DNA from: Nitrospinae bacterium RIFCSPLOWO2_12_FULL_45_22
GTDB lineage: Bacteria; 2-12-FULL-45-22
Reading direction: 5' to 3'
NCBI GenBank assembly: GCA_001803565.1
Contig: MHDQ01000010.1
Coordinates: 1-9,616 of the forward strand
Length of the DNA stretch: 9,616 nt
Numbering within the stretch: the first letter of the stretch is position 1; each line of letters opens with the position of its first letter. The notes under the pieces were generated by a model, which saw nothing but the letters and a program-made list of their open reading frames with translations, was not told where the DNA came from and did no database searches. This document shows positions 5,868-9,616 of this stretch, in pieces. The position numbers and the translations under genes are program-made.

Positions 5868-7307
5868 TTAATTGCCTTTCCTGGTTGTGATACCCAAAGA
5901 TTGTATCTTTTTCCGTAAGGTATTCCGGTTGATCCCCAGGATAGCAGCCGCCTTCAACTGGTTACCTTTAGTTTCCTTTAAGGCCAACTGGAATAAGGTC
6001 TTATCTACCGCCTGCGTAACCAGGTCATATAGCCCCCCTTGGCCCAGGTGGTGGAAGGCCGAAATAACTTGTTTAAGCTTTGCTTCCAGGAAGCTTTCCA
6101 GAGATGAAACCCCTCTCTCGTTTCTTGAGTCATTAGGTGGATAAGCCTGGATCATAGCAGCCGGCAGATGTTCTGGCAGGATAGTATCTCCCCGGGCTAA
6201 TACCACTGCCCGTTTTAAGGTATTCTCTAGCTCTCTAATGTTGCCTGACCAGGAGTATTGCATCAGACAATCCAGTCCTTCAGAGGATATATATTGAACC
6301 TTTGTCCCTAGCTCCTTATGGAATCGGTTCAGGAAATGGTGTACTAACGCCGGGATGTCTTCCGGGTGTTCCCGTAAAGGTGGGATAAGAATAGGGACGA
6401 CGTTCAAACGATAAAAAAGGTCTTCTCGGAAGCCTCCCTGAGCCATTAATTCCTCCAGGTTTTGGTTAGTAGCAGCTACAATCCTGATATCTACCCCCTG
6501 ATCTTCCTGGCTACCCAACCGCCGGAAAGACCTCTCTTGAATGACGCGCAGGATTTTAGCCTGCGTGGCAATGTCCATATCCCCTATCTCATCTAAAAAG
6601 ATAGTACCTTTATTAGCTTCCTCAAATTTCCCTATTTTTGTCGCAATAGCGCCCGTAAAAGCCCCCTTTTCATGGCCGAAAAGCTCGCTCTCTAAAAGCT
6701 CCTTAGGGATAGCAGCACAATTTACTGCCACAAAGGGGGAATCTACTCGGTGACTATAATAATGTAAGGCCCTGGCTACCAACTCTTTACCGGTGCCAGT
6801 TTCTCCTCTGATTAATACATTAACATCCTTATCGGCTATTTTACCGATAGTCTTATATATCTCTTGCATTATTGGGCTACTACCTACCATGAGTTGGTTC
6901 TGAAATTCCGCCTCCAGGAACTGAACCTTCTTCTTCAAAGCCTTAGTATTTAATGCCTTTTCTGTCAGGAGACAGACCTGCTCAAGGTCAAAGGGCTTTA
7001 TCAGGTAATCATAAGCGCCCAGCCTCATGGCTTCTATAGCGTTTTGCATAGAGCTTTGGGCAGTAATGATTATTGTCAGCAATTCGGGATCTATTTTCTG
7101 TAAAGTTGTCAGGGCCTCCAGGCCGTTAATATCGGGTAAGATAATATCCAAAAATATAACAGCGTAAGGGGTTTCTTGGGCCATGCGGAAGGCATCAGCG
7201 GCCTTCTCAGCACAGTGGACTTCATAGCCTTCCTTCTCTAATCCCTTCTTGAAGACCCACCTTATACTCTCTTCATCATCAACTATCAGGATATTCTTTT
7301 TATCCAT
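5868..7307 (-). CDS. NtrC-family sigma-54-dependent response regulator
   Basis: A DNA-binding transcription activator that, once phosphorylated by its sensor kinase, hydrolyses ATP to open sigma-54 RNA polymerase complexes. The 479 residues hold three domains. The receiver (1-120) has the acidic pair in VDDEES, phospho-acceptor Asp54 (FLDIILPD), Thr83-region signalling residue and Lys104 (LIKPFD). The AAA+ domain (about 140-375) has Walker A GETGTGKE (168-175), the sigma-54 contact loop GAFTGA (215-220), Walker B TIFLDEIGDM (235-244) and the FREDLFYRLNVVPI arginine region. The Fis-type helix-turn-helix (about 447-472) reads GNQLKAAAILGINRNTLRKK. All key residues are present, so it should be functional. 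AAGGA lies just before the ATG at 7307. A kinase gene precedes it with a 288-base gap; NtrB/NtrC pairs usually sit much closer. Targets are unknown: metH and the amino-sugar genes downstream need not be regulated by it. Confidence 0.95.
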   Translation of the reverse strand: MDKKNILIVDDEESIRWVFKKGLEKEGYEVHCAEKAADAFRMAQETPYAVIFLDIILPDINGLEALTTLQKIDPELLTIIITAQSSMQNAIEAMRLGAYDYLIKPFDLEQVCLLTEKALNTKALKKKVQFLEAEFQNQLMVGSSPIMQEIYKTIGKIADKDVNVLIRGETGTGKELVARALHYYSHRVDSPFVAVNCAAIPKELLESELFGHEKGAFTGAIATKIGKFEEANKGTIFLDEIGDMDIATQAKILRVIQERSFRRLGSQEDQGVDIRIVAATNQNLEELMAQGGFREDLFYRLNVVPILIPPLREHPEDIPALVHHFLNRFHKELGTKVQYISSEGLDCLMQYSWSGNIRELENTLKRAVVLARGDTILPEHLPAAMIQAYPPNDSRNERGVSSLESFLEAKLKQVISAFHHLGQGGLYDLVTQAVDKTLFQLALKETKGNQLKAAAILGINRNTLRKKIQSLGITTRKGN

Positions 7308-7328
7308 AATTCCTTGATTTTATTGGAG

Positions 7329-7352
7329 CCACGAATATACACGAATGACTAC
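7329..7352. repeat. CCACGAAT-type repeat unit upstream of ntrC
   Basis: These 24 bases match 7412-7435 at 17 of 24 positions, with most differences A/G transitions (CCACGAAT versus CCACGGAT). It appears to be a diverged single arm of the palindromic family present further right in the same gap. It lies about 20 bases before the ntrC start codon on the minus strand, within the leader of that gene. Confidence 0.5.
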
Positions 7353-7410
7353 AAATAATCTTTGTAACTTAATGTTTTTATGTAATTGTTTAGCCAAATT
7401 TAGTATCTTA

Positions 7411-7551
7411 GCCACGGATGAACACGGATAGATACAGATTAGGCCACCAAGGCACTAAGTTACTACAAGGGGTGACCTCTTAGTGTCTTGGTGTCTTTGT
7501 GGCAAGAAAGTTAGCTGAGTAATCTATCTTCATCCGTGTGTATCCGTGGTC
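7411..7551. repeat. Nested palindromic element between sensor kinase and regulator genes
   Basis: The outer arms 7411-7440 and 7521-7550 are inverted copies at 23 of 30 positions, with CCACGGAT and ATCCGTGG at the ends. Inside them CCAAGGCACTAAG (7447-7459) and CTTAGTGTCTTGG (7479-7491) form a second inverted pair at 12 of 13 positions. The arrangement would fold as a long interrupted stem. No open frame with codon-like character lies inside it. It accounts for most of the 288-base gap 7308-7595; the rest is AT-rich sequence without a recognisable promoter. It could be a miniature mobile element or a composite of two repeat families, one nested in the other. Confidence 0.8.
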
Positions 7552-7595
7552 AAATCTTTATCGCGGTCTTTATTTAGCTAAACTGTTACGAATAA

Positions 7596-8675
7596 CTACT
7601 GTCGTAAGGGGAGGAAAATGATAGCAGTAGTCCCCTTTCCCTCAACACTTTCTATCCTGAGCCGGCCTTTATGCTGCCAAATAATTTCTTGACATATCGC
7701 TAAGCCCAGGCCACTGCCCTTGGGCTTGGTAGTAAAGAAAGGGGTAAATAGGTATTGAACTTTATCTTTTGGTATACCTCCTCCCGTATCCTGGATCTGG
7801 ATCTTAATTATTGATATATGGTGCTCTAGCCCATTTATTCTGGCTAATTGATAATCCGACGAGATCTTGGTCCTGACTCTTACCTCACCCCCTTCCGGCA
7901 TGGCTTCCAGGGAATTTTGTATTAAGTTAATAAATACCTGCCTTAATAAGTTCTCATCCGCCATGATGTGAGGGATGCTGGGATCATATTCCGAAGAGAA
8001 TTGAACCTTTTGGCCTATAGGGGTCTGCCGCTCTAAAAGAATCACCCGCTCTAATACCTCGTGGATATTTACTAACTCCAGGAAGGGTTTTCGCATATAT
8101 GTGAGGCTGGTAAGGTTTGCTATAAGAAAATTCAAGCGATCTACTTCTTTTATAATCACCTGTGGGTATTCTTTGAGCTCTGGATCAGCCAATTCTCTTT
8201 CCAGCAACTGCGCTGCACCCCGGATGCCCAGGAGGGGGTTCCTGATCTCATGGGTAAGGCCCGCTAAGAGGGTCTTTAAAGATAAGAGTTTATCGGCCTG
8301 CCAGGAGCTTTCTTCTATCTCCTTCAATACCTGAAGATCCTTCACCAGGATTACACTACCCAGGATCGCCCCTGCCCCATTGATTAAAGGAGAGATAGTA
8401 ATACTGCTGAGGAGTAAACCCTTGCCCCGCTTTGGCAGATAATATTCAGGAAAGGAGAAGGATTGACCGGTGGTGATATTTTTGTGGATAGCCTTTTCTA
8501 GCTCTTTTTCAGGGAAGACTTCTATGAAAGGACGGCCCAGGACTTGACTGGTAGAAATCTCTAATATTTGCTCCAGGGCGGGGTTGAAGGTGGTTATAAT
8601 GAAGTCTCTATCCACCGTCATCAAGCCCTCAGTCAAGCTTCCTAGAATATAATTATAAAAAAGGTCATCTGACAA
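7596..8675 (-). CDS. PAS-domain sensor histidine kinase (NtrB-like)
   Basis: This kinase senses a signal, autophosphorylates on His and passes the phosphate to a response regulator, very likely the NtrC-type protein encoded next. The 359 residues have no membrane segment, so it is cytosolic like NtrB. A PAS domain occupies about 10-115. The HisKA segment holds the H-box LLAGLTHEIRNPLLGIRGAA (136-155) with His142. The HATPase domain holds the N-box FINLIQNSLEAMPEGG (248-263), G1 DTGGGIP (296-302) and G2 GSGLGLAI (320-327). All catalytic residues are present. The start is a TTG at 8675: an in-frame TAG lies 13-15 bases upstream and GGGAG (8684-8688) stands eight bases before it. A strong sigma-70-like promoter lies about 60 bases upstream. 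The PAS ligand is unknown, so nitrogen control is only one possibility. Confidence 0.93.
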   Translation of the reverse strand: MSDDLFYNYILGSLTEGLMTVDRDFIITTFNPALEQILEISTSQVLGRPFIEVFPEKELEKAIHKNITTGQSFSFPEYYLPKRGKGLLLSSITISPLINGAGAILGSVILVKDLQVLKEIEESSWQADKLLSLKTLLAGLTHEIRNPLLGIRGAAQLLERELADPELKEYPQVIIKEVDRLNFLIANLTSLTYMRKPFLELVNIHEVLERVILLERQTPIGQKVQFSSEYDPSIPHIMADENLLRQVFINLIQNSLEAMPEGGEVRVRTKISSDYQLARINGLEHHISIIKIQIQDTGGGIPKDKVQYLFTPFFTTKPKGSGLGLAICQEIIWQHKGRLRIESVEGKGTTAIIFLPLRQ

Positions 8676-8683
8676 AATAGCTA

Positions 8684-8688
8684 CTCCC
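8684..8688 (-). promoter_or_regulatory. Ribosome binding site deciding the TTG start of the kinase gene
   Basis: GGGAG on the minus strand is eight bases upstream of the TTG at 8675. An in-frame TAG overlaps it (8688-8690), and no ATG or GTG lies between, so translation must start at this TTG or further inside the gene. Confidence 0.65.
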
Positions 8689-8737
8689 TAAAAGCCTCTT
8701 CAGAACTATTATTGAAGGCTGGATTTTAAACATTTTT

Positions 8738-8766
8738 ATATTAGCAGAGACCTGCCTTTTGGTCAA
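8738..8766 (-). promoter_or_regulatory. Sigma-70-type promoter of the kinase gene
   Basis: On the minus strand TTGACC (8761-8766) and TAATAT (8738-8743) are separated by exactly 17 bases, close to the consensus TTGACA-17-TATAAT. Transcription would begin near 8731, giving a leader of about 55 bases before the kinase TTG. It is the clearest promoter in the window and probably drives the kinase and possibly the genes after it. The rest of the gap 8676-8870 holds only AT-rich sequence and presumably the end of the insertion element. Confidence 0.7.
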
Positions 8767-8770
8767 CTGA

Positions 8771-8870
8771 GTCTTCAAGTAATACTTCCATTAGGTAATA
8801 TCGTTATGCTATCATGTCACTAAGAGCCAGATAAAGGAGAAAAAGGGGTGTGGCTATTTTTTGTCAGAGA
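8771..8870. other. Probable end of the ISKra4-type element, boundary not resolved
   Basis: This short stretch follows the transposase stop and precedes the kinase promoter. AGCCAC (8850-8855 read on the minus strand) and TGGCTC (8824-8829) could form a weak 5-base hairpin. No target-site duplication can be seen because the opposite end of the element is outside the window. Confidence 0.3.
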
Positions 8871-9616
8871 TTAAGCAGCCTTCTTTTCGATTTCGATAAC
8901 TGGAGTTTTAGGCTTCCAGCATCTACCTCCAAATCTCCGCATTTTTTCTTTGTTAATGCGGAATTTCCAAAATCTTTCCCAGGCATTATTTTCATGGATG
9001 ATTCTTAACTGCAAGACAGCTTCAGCACCTTTTACAGTCCATCTCATCCCTGTCCTTTCAAATCGGTCCTTTACCGGGTGTCTACAAGCTCCCTCAACTA
9101 CTCCACTACCTATGGGATATCCCTGCTTCAGGTACTCATCGTAGCGCATGTAATCTTTGTTCCTTTCAAAGTAGCCTATCACTTTTTTCAAGGTCTTTCG
9201 TCCCCTTTGGGTGAGTCTCTTCTCAGATAAGGATTGTTTTAGGATCTCTATGAGCCCTTCAACCTCTCCTTTCAGTAATTTTATCAGCTGCTCCTTGACC
9301 CACAACCGGGCTTCCTGGGAACCTTCTTTGTAGAATACATAGGATGCTTTCCACACATACTCCATCACATGAAAAATATCGAGGATATAGACCATTCCAG
9401 TAAGGATGGATAATACCAGGGTCCATAGCCCTCTTTCTCCATCTAATAGACAAACCCTTTCGCTCTTCTCCTCTTTATCCCGCCGCTCTACCTCTTCTTT
9501 AACCTCTTCCACCACCTCTCTTTTGCTCTTCGCCAGGCTGCCGATGTATTTCTTGTTCTTCAGTTTAGGGCTCTCAGGAGACTCCCGCTGCTCCACCACT
9601 TCCCATATTATCTCCT
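8871..9616 (-). CDS. ISKra4-type transposase, C-terminal part, cut by window edge
   Basis: A DDE transposase that would move an insertion sequence. Counting from a GTG at 9599 there are 242 residues, but the frame stays open to the window edge (…EIIWEVVEQRES), so the true start probably lies outside. Family members usually have over 400 residues. Visible motifs are LLDGE (51-55, candidate catalytic Asp53), ILDIFHVMEYVWKA (72-85, candidate Asp74), and YPIGSGVVEGACRH (161-174) followed by KDRFERTGMRW (177-187), with candidate catalytic Glu169. The GSGVVE block is highly characteristic of ISKra4 transposases. Residues 20-47 are rich in Lys and Glu. No frameshift or stop is seen, so the copy may be intact. 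The element's terminal repeats cannot be confirmed because only one side is in view; the end nearest the kinase gene should lie within 8770-8870. Confidence 0.88.
   Translation of the reverse strand, partial: EIIWEVVEQRESPESPKLKNKKYIGSLAKSKREVVEEVKEEVERRDKEEKSERVCLLDGERGLWTLVLSILTGMVYILDIFHVMEYVWKASYVFYKEGSQEARLWVKEQLIKLLKGEVEGLIEILKQSLSEKRLTQRGRKTLKKVIGYFERNKDYMRYDEYLKQGYPIGSGVVEGACRHPVKDRFERTGMRWTVKGAEAVLQLRIIHENNAWERFWKFRINKEKMRRFGGRCWKPKTPVIEIEKKAA

Noticed and set aside
7370-7405. Sigma-54 -24/-12 promoter before the regulator gene
   Set aside because: TTGGCTAAACAATTACA on the minus strand has the GG but lacks the GC dinucleotide at the required spacing.
7411-7551. CRISPR-like repeat array
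   Set aside because: The repeats are inverted and nested, with no regular series of direct repeats and equal spacers, and no cas gene is present.
9259-9453. Minus-strand frame of 64 codons within the transposase
   Set aside because: It is out of frame with the transposase, whose motifs cover the same bases, and shows no features of its own.

Overview
The window is a bacterial chromosomal segment of moderate GC. All convincing genes are on the minus strand, so the order of transcription runs from high to low coordinates. The organism cannot be named from sequence alone. An NtrC-type sigma-54 activator with a PAS histidine kinase, a B12-dependent methionine synthase without its reactivation domain, and the amino-sugar genes of peptidoglycan synthesis suggest a free-living, probably anaerobic bacterium, perhaps from an environmental lineage. 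That placement is inference.

Reading from the right edge: (i) the C-terminal part of an ISKra4-type transposase, cut by the window end (8871 to 9616); (ii) a gap with a good sigma-70-type promoter (8738-8766); (iii) a PAS/HisKA/HATPase sensor kinase (7596-8675); (iv) a 288-base gap filled with nested palindromic repeats; (v) an NtrC-family response regulator (5868-7307); (vi) a repeat-filled gap; (vii) a short methionine synthase MetH (3318-5780); (viii) a GlmU-type UDP-GlcNAc pyrophosphorylase that has only the uridylyltransferase domain (2466-3278); (ix) a nucleotidyltransferase fused to a left-handed beta-helix domain (1188-2387); (x) a palindromic repeat; (xi) the first 349 residues of GlmS, running off the left edge (1-1047).

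The left half is a UDP-GlcNAc supply module. GlmS makes glucosamine-6-phosphate, and the GlmU-like protein would make UDP-GlcNAc from GlcNAc-1-phosphate. The beta-helix fusion is the obvious candidate for the missing acetyltransferase step, but by eye its catalytic His position is Arg. GlmM is not in the window. The kinase/regulator pair is expected to control sigma-54 promoters elsewhere; no clear sigma-54 promoter was found here.

The most distinctive feature is a set of short palindromic or direct repeats with CACGGA/TCCGTG-like or CTTTGCGT-like cores, found in most gaps between genes. One diverged copy appears to lie in frame inside glmU, encoding about 24 residues absent from ordinary GlmU proteins. 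Another copy separates a Shine-Dalgarno-like sequence from the metH start codon, and a different hairpin repeat supplies the last codons of metH.
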